From the NCBI GenBank assembly GCA_015179125.1, contig WHVA01000421.1, forward strand, positions 1 through 64,000: 64,000 nucleotides of DNA, in the 5' to 3' direction. A program made the translations under genes and the position numbers. This DNA is from Gautieria morchelliformis (taxonomy: Eukaryota > Basidiomycota > Agaricomycetes > Gomphales > Gomphaceae). This document shows positions 19,756 to 30,626 of this stretch, one piece after another. Below the pieces are notes generated by a model, which was not told the DNA's origin, ran no database searches, and saw only the letters and a list, made by a program, of their open reading frames with translations. The stretch's first letter is position 1; each line of letters opens with the position of its first letter.

Positions 19756-22700
19756 GGAGACACTTCTGAGAAGCTATTGGGTGTTGAGAAGCTTGCTACT
19801 GATGGAAGTAATTGGCCATTGTGGCGAGCCACTCTCATCAGCTATTTCGAGTCCAAAAATCTACTCAAGCATGTAGAAGGGAGAGTGACTCAACCTCCTG
19901 ATCCTCCAGTCATGCCCCCAGGCCATATCCTTACAGAAGCTGAGGAAACTCAGATGGACAAGCCTGAGGAGAAGCTGGAGAGATATCTTGCTAGAGAAGG
20001 ACAAGCCAAGACCCAAATCATCGTCTCAGTGTCAGAGTCATTAGCCCTGATGCTACAGAAGCAAAAGACAGCAAAAGAGACTTGGGATGCACTGGTCAAT
20101 GAAATGACCAAAAAGCCCAAGATGGTCCTCACCAGCCTGCAGAGACAACTCCACAGTATGAGATGTCCTGAGGATGGAGACTTGAGAGATCATTTGGACA
20201 AGGCCCAAGACCTATATGCTCGTCTTAATGAGATGGGAGCTAGAGTTTCTGAAGAAGAATTCATGGACATTATCCTTGCGTCACTTCCACCATCCTATGA
20301 GGCAGTCATGAACGCCCTTACCACTTCGCTTGAAGAATGCGGGATGCCATTGGTCCCTGATAATATTATTAGGGTACTAAAGGCTCAGTATGACAGGAAG
20401 AAAACACTCCCGCAAGAAGAGCAGGTGTTTATTGGTTCATCTACTAAAAAGGACCAGAAGGCGCAGAAGGCGCATGTATGCACCAACTGCAAAAAGCCTG
20501 GACATTCCATCGAAAATTGCTGGGCTAAAGGAGGTGGTAAAGAAGGTCAAGGACCACGTCAGAAGAAAAAAGCCAAAGCCAAGAAGAAGAAGAAGGGTAA
20601 AGCAAAAGCGAATGTTGCCGAAGAAGAGTCCTCTTCTGAGGAAAGTGATGATGGGCATCTTGCTTTCACCAATTTCGACGAGTGCTCTAATTTCAATCTG
20701 AGCACATCCTCAGGAGTTATAGTCATACTCGACACCGGAACGACATCGCATATGACTCCTCATAAAAATTTATTGAGGAACTACTGTCAATTCTCACAGC
20801 CGAGGACTATCCGAGCAGCCAACAAAGGCACTTTTGATGCCTTCGGTTCAGGACTGCTCGTATTATCCAATAAGGTTAGAGATAAAACAGTAGAAGTCAT
20901 GTTGCAAGATACATACTATGCACCCAAGATTGCTGCTACCCTCGTCTCAATCGGTCAGTGCGATGATGCTGGCTACAATATTCGACTCGGTGGCCAGAAA
21001 TGCACAATATCTAACGCTGCTGGAAAGGTATTGATGCAAGCACCGAAGGTCAATGGCTTATATCGACTAGACCTCCAGTCACCAAGTGCTCAAGCCCATA
21101 TGTGTTTGTCTGCCATGGAAATTCATCAAAAAATGGGGCACATCTCACAAAAGTCCCTACAACATCTACTAAATCGTGGCATGATATTGGGCATTGAACT
21201 GAGCTCCACAGGCGATAGAATTGTCTGTGATGCGTGTATTCAGGCCAAGATTGCACGCAAACCTCTTCCTCGAGAACCCAGAGACCGAACATCAAAATTT
21301 GGTGACAGAATTTATTCTGATGTCTGGGGACCTGCAAGACACCTCACAATCGACAAAAAGTCATATTATGTCTCCTTTATCGATGACTACTCAAGAGAAT
21401 TGGTGATCTATCTCATGGCGAACAAATCAGAAGCATTTTCAAAGTACAAGCTCTATGAGGCTTTAATGCTTCGACAGAGAAATGTGCACATCAAGGTACT
21501 TGTTTCTGACCGAGGGGGCGAATACACGAGCTCTGAATTCGAACAGCATCTAGCCAAACAAGGCATGAAGCATCAGTTGACGGTACACGACACACCAGAG
21601 TCTAATGGTGTTGCTGAACGTCTGAACCGAACTCTCACTGAGAAAACTCGTGCCATGCTGCTGGAATCAGGCCTTCCTAAGATACTATGGGGCTATGCAA
21701 TACAGCATGCCAATTATCTTAGGACCAGGACGCATACAAGAGCTCTACCGGATAAAACACCCTACAAGATGATTCACCATGAGAAACCGAATCTCAAAGA
21801 CGTTCACGCATGGGGAACTGAAATCTACGTTAAGATCACTCAGGGAGATAAATTGGCAGCTCATGCCAAGAGAGCTCGGTGGATAGGAATTTCTGCGCAG
21901 AGTCATGGTCATTATATTTATTGGCCTGACTCGCACAAAGTTTCTGTCAAGCGGAACATTGTATTTGATTCAGAGATGAAGAAGGGAAAGGTCCCAATCA
22001 TTTCTATTGAGGAATCCAAGCTACCTACGTCTAGAGAGGAGAAGAAGGCCATTCCAGCATCAGTGCCTGTGCCCGGTCGCTTAGTCAGCGAAGAGGCAAT
22101 GATCGAAGAAATTGATGAAAGTGCACCAGAGGAATATCTTGAAGAGCTGCAACCTATTCAGGGAGTTGATGACAGACCTAGAGAAGCTGAACCTATAAGG
22201 AGAAGCGAAAGGATCCGTCAACAACAAGTGCAGCCGGCCCCAACAGGCCCCGTAACAAGATCTCAGACTCAGAGACAAGCTGGCGCACATATGACTACGC
22301 TAGCTTACGAGGACGTTGAGGACCATAAAGAAGATTTATTCGACCAAGAATTATCCTCCGAGATTGATGGCATCAGTAGCTATGAGTTTGCCATCAGTGC
22401 GTTTCCAACCGACGGTCAAAACAATAACAAGGCGCCGGCTTTGAGTAAAATTAAACCTAGCAATGCAGACGAAGCTCTGAATAATGCTATGTGGAAGAAA
22501 TCGATGGACAAAGAGTACGAGGCCCTAATCGACAAGGGAGTGTGGGAACGAGCTAAACCACCTCCTGGAGCCAATATTGTCGGTAATAAATGGGTCTACC
22601 TTTGGAAGCGTAACCCAGAAGGGAAACCAATAATGCCTAAATCGAGAATGGTCGCCCAAGGCTTCACACAGAAGTTTGGAGTCGACTATGATGAGACATA

Positions 22701-23991
22701 CTCACCTGTTGCTCGGTTATCCTCCCTGCGGATCATATGCGCCATTGCTGCTAGGAATGACTGGCCTATTCATCAAATGGACGTGGACTATGTGTACCTC
22801 AATGCTATGTTGCCTGAACCTATTTATATGAAGCAGCCATATGGATATGAGTCCGGAGACAAAGATGAAGTGCTACTTTTGAAGAAAGCACTCTACGGCC
22901 CCAAACAATCTGGAAGGGAATGGTACAAACATCTAAGTGGTGAATTCCACAAGTTAGGATTCACTACGTCAGCCACAGATGGGGCTGTATTTTATAGACA
23001 TGGCGGAAAGGGGCATGTGATCATTGCAACAGCTGTAGACGACCTCACCATCACAGCTGAGAATCAGTCAGTCCTGGACGAAGTCAAACGAGATCTTGCT
23101 CAGGTCTTCAGTATGAAAGATCTAGGCGAGATTCATTGGCTATTGAACCTCAAAATCGAAAGAGACTGGCAGAAGAAAACCATTGCAATTTCACAACCTG
23201 CATACATCGAGAAGATCATCAAAAAATTCAATCTCAAAGATGCGAAGACTTATGCTATGCCTCTTGATCCAGCCGTTAAATTATCTAAAGACCAATGTCC
23301 TTCTACAGAGAGAGGCAAGAAAGCCATGTTGAATTTTCCATACAGGCAAGCGATAGGATCACTGATGTGGGCAGCTGTAGCCACTCGACCTGACATTGCA
23401 TTTGCAGTGTCATTGCTCTCGCAATTCCTCAAAAATCCAGGTGGCACACACTGGAATGCAGTCAAACATGTCTTCAAATATTTGAAAGGGACGAAGCATT
23501 ACAAACTCACACTTGGAAGAAATCGAGACGGCTTGATGGGGTATTCAGATGCGGACTGGGGTTCGCAGAGTCATAGGCGTTCGTATTCGGCATATTTATT
23601 TCAGATTGATGGGGGCACTGTTTCATGGAGTTGCCAGAAACAGTCGATAGTAGCCCTCTCATCAACTGAAGCCGAATTCGTCGCCCTGACCCATGCAGGC
23701 AAAGAGGCTCTCTGGATACGCCACTTTGTTTCTGAAATATTCCAACCACTGAACAGAGCCATCCAAGTTTATTCAGACAATCAATCAGCCATTACAATCA
23801 CATATGGCACTCAACAACACACGAGAACCAAACATTTCGACATCAGATTATATTTCCTTCGAGATATAATCAAAAATCAAGAAGCCAAGCTCGTTTATTT
23901 GCCAACCGAACAAATGTTGGCAGATATTCTCAGTAAAGGACTCCCTAGTCCTCGAGTGAAGATCCTCAATGAGCAAATCGGAATATATTAA
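19747..23991 (+). CDS. gag-pol: Copia-2 Gag-Pol polyprotein
   Basis: One frame of 1414 codons. Gag (about residues 1-230) ends in a zinc knuckle CTNCKKPGHSIENCWAK. A Lys-rich stretch, then an acidic run, leads to the protease with the active-site motif DTGTTSHMT near residue 330. The integrase has the HHCC head (MGHISQ..CDACIQAK), SDVWGPA, the DRGGEYTS block and NGVAERLNRT. RT shows WKKSMDKEYEAL, VDYVYLNAML, LYGPKQSGREWYKHL and an AVDDLTI box in the YVDD position. RNase H has STEAEFVALT and ends at KHFDIRLYFLRDII. The start lies inside the PBS; a later start cannot be excluded. The frame looks whole; activity is not implied. Confidence 0.93.
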   Translation: MGPGDTSEKLLGVEKLATDGSNWPLWRATLISYFESKNLLKHVEGRVTQPPDPPVMPPGHILTEAEETQMDKPEEKLERYLAREGQAKTQIIVSVSESLALMLQKQKTAKETWDALVNEMTKKPKMVLTSLQRQLHSMRCPEDGDLRDHLDKAQDLYARLNEMGARVSEEEFMDIILASLPPSYEAVMNALTTSLEECGMPLVPDNIIRVLKAQYDRKKTLPQEEQVFIGSSTKKDQKAQKAHVCTNCKKPGHSIENCWAKGGGKEGQGPRQKKKAKAKKKKKGKAKANVAEEESSSEESDDGHLAFTNFDECSNFNLSTSSGVIVILDTGTTSHMTPHKNLLRNYCQFSQPRTIRAANKGTFDAFGSGLLVLSNKVRDKTVEVMLQDTYYAPKIAATLVSIGQCDDAGYNIRLGGQKCTISNAAGKVLMQAPKVNGLYRLDLQSPSAQAHMCLSAMEIHQKMGHISQKSLQHLLNRGMILGIELSSTGDRIVCDACIQAKIARKPLPREPRDRTSKFGDRIYSDVWGPARHLTIDKKSYYVSFIDDYSRELVIYLMANKSEAFSKYKLYEALMLRQRNVHIKVLVSDRGGEYTSSEFEQHLAKQGMKHQLTVHDTPESNGVAERLNRTLTEKTRAMLLESGLPKILWGYAIQHANYLRTRTHTRALPDKTPYKMIHHEKPNLKDVHAWGTEIYVKITQGDKLAAHAKRARWIGISAQSHGHYIYWPDSHKVSVKRNIVFDSEMKKGKVPIISIEESKLPTSREEKKAIPASVPVPGRLVSEEAMIEEIDESAPEEYLEELQPIQGVDDRPREAEPIRRSERIRQQQVQPAPTGPVTRSQTQRQAGAHMTTLAYEDVEDHKEDLFDQELSSEIDGISSYEFAISAFPTDGQNNNKAPALSKIKPSNADEALNNAMWKKSMDKEYEALIDKGVWERAKPPPGANIVGNKWVYLWKRNPEGKPIMPKSRMVAQGFTQKFGVDYDETYSPVARLSSLRIICAIAARNDWPIHQMDVDYVYLNAMLPEPIYMKQPYGYESGDKDEVLLLKKALYGPKQSGREWYKHLSGEFHKLGFTTSATDGAVFYRHGGKGHVIIATAVDDLTITAENQSVLDEVKRDLAQVFSMKDLGEIHWLLNLKIERDWQKKTIAISQPAYIEKIIKKFNLKDAKTYAMPLDPAVKLSKDQCPSTERGKKAMLNFPYRQAIGSLMWAAVATRPDIAFAVSLLSQFLKNPGGTHWNAVKHVFKYLKGTKHYKLTLGRNRDGLMGYSDADWGSQSHRRSYSAYLFQIDGGTVSWSCQKQSIVALSSTEAEFVALTHAGKEALWIRHFVSEIFQPLNRAIQVYSDNQSAITITYGTQQHTRTKHFDIRLYFLRDIIKNQEAKLVYLPTEQMLADILSKGLPSPRVKILNEQIGIY

Positions 23992-23995
23992 GCTT

Positions 23996-24004
23996 GCGGG
24001 GGCG
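23996..24004 (+). promoter_or_regulatory. Copia-2 polypurine-like tract
   Basis: A G-rich GCGGGGGCG directly before the 3' LTR, at the expected position. Confidence 0.55.
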
Positions 24005-24502
24005 TGTTGGGTGCATTTATGCTCCTGCACCAAAATCAAGCATAGTATATTCAATTTACTGTATGGTGTTTCAATTTCTTCTCATATTGTTCTTGTACCA
24101 TGCATTCATTTCTCTGTTAATTTTCGAAATTTTCCAGTTACTCTCTACCTCTCCATTTCATTTTGTTATTTCTACTTTCATAGGCGGCTGCACCCAGCGG
24201 AGTCTGAAATGACTTCGACGCGCGAGCTCTTGGGCGCTAAAGGGCCGGGTAGTAGTACATGCACAGTGAGACAGATTTCCCCCTCTCTCAGTGACAACTA
24301 AATTCACTGAGAGAGGCAAGTAAATTAGTCTAGTGTTCCTTCGATTTATTGACCTAGAAATACTCTGAAGCGAATTAATTTCTAGGTAGTGTATAATATA
24401 TTTATAGTGACAACTAAATTCACTGAGAGAGTGAATTAATTTCTAGTCTATTCTTTTGAGCAACAAGTCCATACCTACTGCCTATAATTCCTGTCTACTA
24501 CA
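24005..24502 (+). repeat. Copia-2 3' LTR
   Basis: 498 bp, same start and 13-bp stem-loop as the 5' LTR, but about 8-10 percent different from it. It ends CTACTACA against hAT coding sequence. Confidence 0.92.
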
Positions 24503-24529
24503 CAACCAACCTCGAACTTGTAGACCAGC

Positions 24530-27500
24530 AGCTGGTGCACCTGACGTTTGGCAGTTTTTCGTTAAAGGTAGTATCGCCAAAGGAATCAAAACTATTTGCA
24601 AATTGTGCTAGTGAGTTTTTTACCAGTTTATTCAGATAACGTCTGACAATTTGCAGTCCACCTGTGGAGTATTCGCCGTCAGCAAGCACTGGTTCTCTGC
24701 GTGTGCACATTGAAGCATGTCATGCGTATGAGTATCTTGAAGCTTGCCATGAGAATGACTGGCCGATTAAGATAAAATCTCTCGCTCTCCCCAAAAGTAA
24801 CAAAAAAGTGACCACTCAACCTGATCCACGCCCTCCATTTTCAACGGGTCGCTTTGAAGCGGCACTAGTTAACTGGATCATTGCAGATGACCAGGTACAT
24901 CAGATATGGTACACTTAGCTTTCAAAACTTATTAATATTCTCATTTAGTCTATTAATGTCGTTGAATGCCCTGAATTCCGTGATCTCCTACTTCTGCTAC
25001 AAGAATCCATGCTAAGCTGCGATATCCCACACCCAACAGCAATTCGGAGTTTGATTGGTAAGGCATGGGAGCATAATTTTACGGAACTCAAAAAAGAGCT
25101 AGCGGTGATTTCTCTCGTGAACTCTATATGACTATGAAAAGCTCACACATCCTATATAGCAATCAGTGGGGAAGATATCACTTACGATGGACTTATGGGA
25201 CAACAAGAGCATGCATGCGTATGGCGCCGTAACGGCTCACTACCTATGTCGTGGGTCCATTTCAACTTCACTGGATGGCAGGGGAGAGCTGGCCCTACAT
25301 TCCGCTCTCATTGGATTCCTTCCGATGCCTGGCTGCCATTTCGGTCAGGATCTTGCGAAGGGCCTCCTCTTTATCACCGACCGTGTCAACATAACAGACA
25401 AGGTGTGTCATTTTTTCACACATTTATCATATTGTGGCTAAATTGTATAGATTATGTTTATCACTACGGATGGCGCATCTAATATGGCTGCGATGATGCA
25501 AGACTTCGAACACCTGCTAATGGCTCGGTTCATAGACTTTGATAGTGCTAATCAACAGATAATGTAAGTAAAAATATTATTATATGTTGGCTTTCTTTCT
25601 AATTATCATAAACTTTAGATGTTTCCCACATCGCCTACACGTCACTGTGACGGCGATGCTACGAGAATGCACAAGTACCGAGGCTTTGGAAAACCCTACT
25701 GGCGATTTTGATCTGACTGAGCATGACCCAGTAAACCCCTCTAGTCAAACACCCACACAGGCTTTACAGCGTGATCCAGTCGCGATTACTCGTAACATCG
25801 CTAACACGATTTGGTCCTCCCAACTCCGCCGTGAAGAATTCAAGGAGATCGTTACAACTGGCAACCGTCGAGAACGTTGGCTAGATGCTCAACAGGTATC
25901 TTACCAGCTTGCACATCTCACCCTTATTCGTGATAGTCCAACCCGATGGGGATCGTCATATCTTATGATTGAACGAGCATTGTATCTTCGTCAGGTAAGT
26001 CATTATGCTATTGATGAGTATGAAAACGCTAAAGTTCATATTAGGCAATTGAGGTTTATATTTCGCCACCGGTCATGAGTACCATCTTCAAGCAGCGACT
26101 TACCAACAATGAATGGGCCATACTGAAGGACATAAAGAATATATTAGAGGTAGGTCCTGTTCTCTGTTTAACCTAGGGGCCATGCTTATTATACCCGCAG
26201 CCGGCTCATGCTTTACAAGCCGTCATGTGTACTGAGCACACACATACTCTTGCCTGCATACTCCCTGCATTCGACTCACTACTATCTACTTGGACCCGAA
26301 TGCGCAAGGAGCCTTCGAATGCGCACCTACGAAGGATGATTGATGTGGCAGTTGAAAAGATGACCTCACAGTATAACGAGCGTCGCTTTTCAAAGCCGCA
26401 TATTATCTCTATTGGTATGTGGCAAGCTGTTACTAAATCAATTGCTAACCAAGCCTTTGCTAGTCCTTCATCCATCGCTCAGGTTTCGATGGATTGAAAG
26501 AAACTGGCCAGCCAATCAGGTTTCGTATGCTAAAAGAACTATTCTATTAGAGGTGAGTTTTACACTATCTGCCCTCTAGCAAAACCTGACCATTGTTTAG
26601 CTTGCAAAATATGACAAGAGTCAACCAGCCGCTCAATCTACCAGGGAGACGATACACCAGCCATGTGTGTCGTGCATTGCTTACACACTCCTTTTTGGCC
26701 GGGAAATCGACGAGTGTCCAACAGGGTGCACTTCGCGTTTACCATCGGTTGAAGAAGAATGGGATTCATATTGTCACGCTGCTAACTGGCCTGACATATA
26801 CAGCATTGATCTAATCAAATGGTGGGATGTGCATAATAACTTAGGCTCTTGTTTGACATTTGACTTCTAACCACCCTGTAGCACAACAAGGGAAACTATC
26901 CACGGCTATCTCGTTGGGCACTCGACTATCTCCCAGCACAAGCATCATCTGTCCCTGCCGAGCGCTGTTAGAATAAATGGATAGCTATATTAAACACTAT
27001 TCTAAGGTCTAAAACACATCTAATTGAGCTAACATCTGGGAGAAATAATACATGCACCAATAGCAGTGCCTGCCCTGGAAAGCAGGCACCTGGGCCCTGG
27101 TCAGAAGAAATATTGCTATGGGACTAATAGTCCCATACAGGGACATCGGACACAATGGAGATTACAGTATACAGTCCTATCTATGGATGTACTGAATAGC
27201 TACCTCTGGAGAGAGGTACAGAGATGGCAAATGCCTTGCCAAGGCTGCTGTAGGCACACAGCACAGGACACACAGAATTCTTTTCTATTCTATTCCCCTG
27301 ACCAGCTCCACTGATTACGAACTGTATTACATGTTGAAAGGGGCTTTGTATATTTCTCCAAGGTCCCAGCTTAGATACTTGTCAGTAGGACAAGTATCCC
27401 GATCATTGTTCCTGCCCCACAGCTGTATGCAGCCTGTGGAGCATTTCCACATTATCCTGACCCATTCTATCACTATCTTGAACACTGGTACTCACTACTA

Positions 27501-28258
27501 TTTTAGTATAAGTAGCTACCATAAATGTACGAACAAAACATCCAGAATATCATCCAGAAAATATCCATGATTCACTGTTTCACCCCCTGAAGTAACTGTA
27601 GACTTGTTTGATAGCTACAGAGCTTATTTCTTGATAGATTTCTCTAATTATTTGTTGAGAGTCTACTATAACTGGCTACACTATACTTTTCCAAAAGCGA
27701 AAGCTTCTGACCTCTTGTTCCTCTGTTATCATCTGTTTCTTCCTTGATTAGGTCACGTGACCTACATCAATCAGTGACACACTCACTCCACAGAGCTTAG
27801 TCAGCTCGCGCATATACTGTGCACAGGGGTGCACGAAGGATTCCCACTCCCTGAGTCACCAAAGATATCCATTCCAATATATCTGATATATTATTCCTAA
27901 AAAGTGCATCTTCTCTTCTAGTGCGGAGACGGATACACATCGAAGAAACCGCATCTCACCACATCTGATGGAACAGCTGCAGATGCTGAAGTTCATGATC
28001 AAGAAGGCGCAGCTAGATTTCACAGCTCGCTGGAAATGGGAGGAGAAGGACATAGAACGGGAAAATGAGTGGCAAGATCAGGGATACTCAGTATGTGCAC
28101 ACAAGCCTCACAGTGCATTTGATCAACAGCTGGATATATTGGACAAGGATGGGAATGCCCAGGAAACCGATGGTGAGCCTGGGAAGGACTCGACAGATCT
28201 AGAGCTTGAAGAGTTTGTTTTCGAGGGCTGTGACAAATGGGGGAGGAATCTTAAGTAG
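24530..28258 (+). pseudogene. hAT family transposase
   Basis: Exons in order: a BED-finger-like start APDVWQFFVKGSIAKGIK..CKLC (to 24610); an exon from 24657 (STGSLRVHIEACH, HENDWPIK) to a donor at 24895; one from 24949 (VVECPEFRDLLLLLQE, LSCDIPHPTAIRSLI); one with GKISLTMDLWDNK (first Asp) near 25170; one with TTDGASNMAAMMQDFEHLL (second Asp) near 25465; then CFPHRLHVTVTAMLREC and SPTRWGSSYLMIERALYLR; a middle exon to about 26495; and a C-terminal part with YPRLSRWALDYLPAQASSV. After R943 it resumes with FSSSAETDTHRRNRISP and LMEQLQMLKFMIKKAQL, and ends at 28258. An in-frame TGA near 26495, the lost 5' end and the insertion make it non-functional. Confidence 0.85.
26966..27908 (+). repeat. 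R943 repeat, full-length copy
   Basis: 943 bp from TGTTAGAATAAATGG to CCTAAAAAGTGCA, the longest of three copies in the window. TG..CA ends, a TATAAG-type box near 27510 and no long frame fit a large solo LTR or a non-autonomous LTR element. The 5-bp flanks AGCGC and TCTTC do not match, so the class is unsure. It also carries a GGTCACGTGACC palindrome near 27750 that is kept in the 14.6-kb copy. Confidence 0.7.
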
Positions 28259-28785
28259 GCTCTGTAATAATCAGCTTCTCATTGCATATATTTTGTATTC
28301 CAAAAAATCTCCCAGAGACTGACCAGCGCAAGATTATCGGAGCCTGAACAGCGAACGCTGTTGGCTCTTGACCCCCACCGCCTGCACTCTTCACTCCTGA
28401 CACCTCACTCCTGCACACCACCGCCTGCGCTCTCTTTATGCACTGTAGTCTGATTTCCATCTATACTGGTAGGGTCGTTGGGCAAGGAGTTCAAGTCTCT
28501 TATCAGGCCATACTGCCTGAATGGCCTCATTAAGGGTATCCCTTCTCTTTTTGTTGATGTCCATGCTCTTTATGTGGGCAACGACAAGTGAAACTTAGTG
28601 AAGAAACATTCAGGGAGAAGAGCGAAAAGGGGAAAGTATCGACGGTATGTCTTGTCTATTTCGATGTAAAATTCCCTCTCGTACTCATTCTAGATGGCAT
28701 ACTCACACCACCATCCAGACTGTTGTCATTCCCTGACATTCTCATTCATGATTCCATCGCCGTACGCCACCTTCAACTCAACCGT
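28259..28785. other. no gene recognised
   Basis: Sequence beyond the hAT stop. It may include the transposon 3' end; CCACCGCCTGC occurs twice (28376 and 28420). No frame with a known domain. Confidence 0.45.
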
Positions 28786-29045
28786 TGGTCATTGAACAAT
28801 TGGCTCGATCCTGCTCTCGTTCTTCCCATCGAAGTCATACCCAGCCCCTCATCATTGAACAGCCCACTCGACCCGCTCTCGTCCCATCGAACTCATACCC
28901 AGCCCCTCATCTTCAAATGACCCACCCGATCCCGCTCTCGTTCTTCCCATTGAAGTCATACCCAGCCCCTCATCTTCAAACGACCCACCCGATCCCACTC
29001 TCATTCTTCCCATCGAACTCATACCCCATCATCCTTGAATGATGT
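28786..29045. repeat. 63-bp minisatellite
   Basis: About four units of 58-63 bp built on CCCAGCCCCTCATCTTC, GACCCACCCGATCCC, CTCTCGTTCTTCCCAT and CGAACTCATA. A lone further unit, GACCCACCCCATCCCGCTCTTG, occurs at about 29328-29350. Confidence 0.85.
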
Positions 29046-29784
29046 GCCCACGGAGGGAGCTAGGATGTACACAAAGACAATTCGCGGCGCTTGGTAGATT
29101 GTATGTTCCAGTTCTCAAGAATCGAATACTTGACATCGCTTGCAGGAGGGAAGAAAATTCTGCAGGCTCTCCGACCTTCGGCAGGTATCACCAGAATCCA
29201 TCTATCAAAATGGCTGTCCTGACTCCTATGCATATCATGTATGTTCGTGAAACTGTGCGAGGGATTGAGATACTTATTGCAATCTACAGGGTTCGCATAC
29301 AACTATCGCATGCATCACAGGTGGAATGACCCACCCCATCCCGCTCTTGTTCTTCCTATCGTCGTTCTCCCTTGTGGCCATTTTGAAGCAATCTTGCTAC
29401 CAGTAAGTGATGGCTTTCACCTTGAGGATATACTAAATTGGAGGCCCGGGCAATATTTTAACTGTAAGAATAATGTAACTCCAAATGTATACAGCAATGA
29501 GCTCGACATATACAGCTGTGAAATACGGTACAGTAACAGCGACGATGACAGCGACCTTCCTTCCATTCGTCGCGGGCTTTCACGGGCAGCGTTGTCCTCG
29601 CGAAATGAATCACTAATGAACGGAAGGTTATATTACTAATATTAGTTCAATAATTGGTGATACGGTGCTCTAGCCAAACCACCATACTGATACCATAGAA
29701 CATGAGAGAGACTATCATGGCCGAAGGTTTAGAACATCGATAAATAATGTATTAATAATCCAGTATCTCCCCTTAGCTATATTC
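29046..29784. other. no gene recognised
   Basis: Open frames exist (29241-29639 plus) but show no domain I can name. AT-rich from about 29640 on. Confidence 0.45.
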
Positions 29785-29925
29785 GGCTTCCGGCTAAAAG
29801 CCGGCTTTTAACCAAGCCAAGCTGCGGTTCCTCGGCTTGGCTTAGAGCTATAATTATAATAGCCGGCTTTGGTAAGCGTGGCTCGGCGCTAAGCCAAAGC
29901 CGCGCCGCGGCAACACTAGTGCAGA
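29785..29925. repeat. GC-rich AGCCG-repeat terminus, hAT-like
   Basis: Dense AAGCCGGC / GGCTTGGCT / AGCCAAGCC words, able to fold into nested hairpins, end in GCCGCGGCAACACTAG. A very similar word set ending GCCGGGAAAACACTA lies at 40860-41027. Many hAT ends have such subterminal GCC repeats next to a CACTA/TAGTG-type tip, so these may be ends of non-autonomous hATs. Inference only. Confidence 0.45.
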
Positions 29926-30039
29926 GCAGTGATGTAGTGGCAAAGATTGCCGACGGGTGCGGCTGAGCGTGAAAGCTGGCATGGGACATGTGGGCTGAGC
30001 TTCGAGCTTCGAATTGGTGGTCGGAGGACGACTTCCATG

Positions 30040-30125
30040 ATGAGGCAATTCATGCGGTGTGTGTCCGTGTGGGTGCCGCTGCGATGGCGTGATCCGTCTA
30101 TTTATACACAAAAATTTAGAAGGTG
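30040..30125 (+). promoter_or_regulatory. TATTTATA module, copy 2
   Basis: GTGTGTCCGTGTGGGTGCCGCTGCGATG, then CTATTTATACACAAAAATTTAGA. The words and spacing match the modules at 62.0 kb and 33.4 kb. Confidence 0.6.
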
Positions 30126-30626
30126 GACTCGCATGTTCGTGGACATCCGATTGCAAGTGGTTGACTGACAATTATGACGAAAACCTTGTTTCTCTGCTGC
30201 CTCTCCTGAAGTTGACATGGTTCTGGGATAAGAGACCTGCTACGAACTTTCATTCAGAGTCCTGTTATCGCGTCAACTGGGTGACGCCCAGTTCCTGGTC
30301 CTTTGGGCCGCGTCGAAGTCGTTTGCTGTGAAAAACTGAAAAGCGCCGCTTGTAGACGTGTATGGGTCCAGCCCCTCAAGTGGCGTCTGCCGTAGCGAGC
30401 GCCACGACAAATGTAGTGTTTTCCAGGCTTCTTGGCTAGTGAACACTGGGGCTAGACCGCGACCGGACCATCAGCAACGTATTCGACCATCGAGTCGATC
30501 CGACGCACGTTTGGTGCAGGAATTTTGTGTGCCCCACCCCGTTCAAGAATTGGACGCTCTGCGGCAGCGCGTCGCTAAGGTTCCGCTCGCGTTGGTACAG
30601 CATCTACCGAGAAGAAAACCGTCAGC

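Larger units (their letters stand above)
19245..24502 (+). mobile_element. Ty1/copia retrotransposon Copia-2, coding region looks whole
   Basis: LTRs of 497 and 498 bp bound a single long frame. The two LTRs differ at roughly 40 positions (about 8-10 percent), and the flanks ACTTC and CAACC do not match. The left flank is Gypsy-A gag and the right flank is hAT transposase. The 5' LTR is nearly identical to the solo LTR at 40127-40562. The structure suggests recombination between two copies rather than one simple insertion. Confidence 0.92.
24503..28258 (+). mobile_element. hAT DNA transposon, 5' truncated and interrupted
   Basis: A hAT transposase gene with short introns fills this stretch. 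The start is missing at the Copia-2 boundary, and a 943-bp R943 repeat (26966-27908) lies in the dimerisation region. Terminal inverted repeats and an 8-bp target duplication were not found, so the 3' limit is set by the stop codon at 28256-28258. Confidence 0.8.

Noticed and set aside
20390-20701. Lys/Arg-rich plus-strand frame inside Copia-2
   Set aside because: Out-of-frame shadow of the Gag-Pol frame over its lysine-rich stretch.
26966-27908. A 943-bp intron in the hAT gene (it can be read as starting GT and ending AG)
   Set aside because: Other introns here are 45-60 nt, and the same sequence occurs at 2481 and 14574 outside this gene, so it is an inserted repeat.
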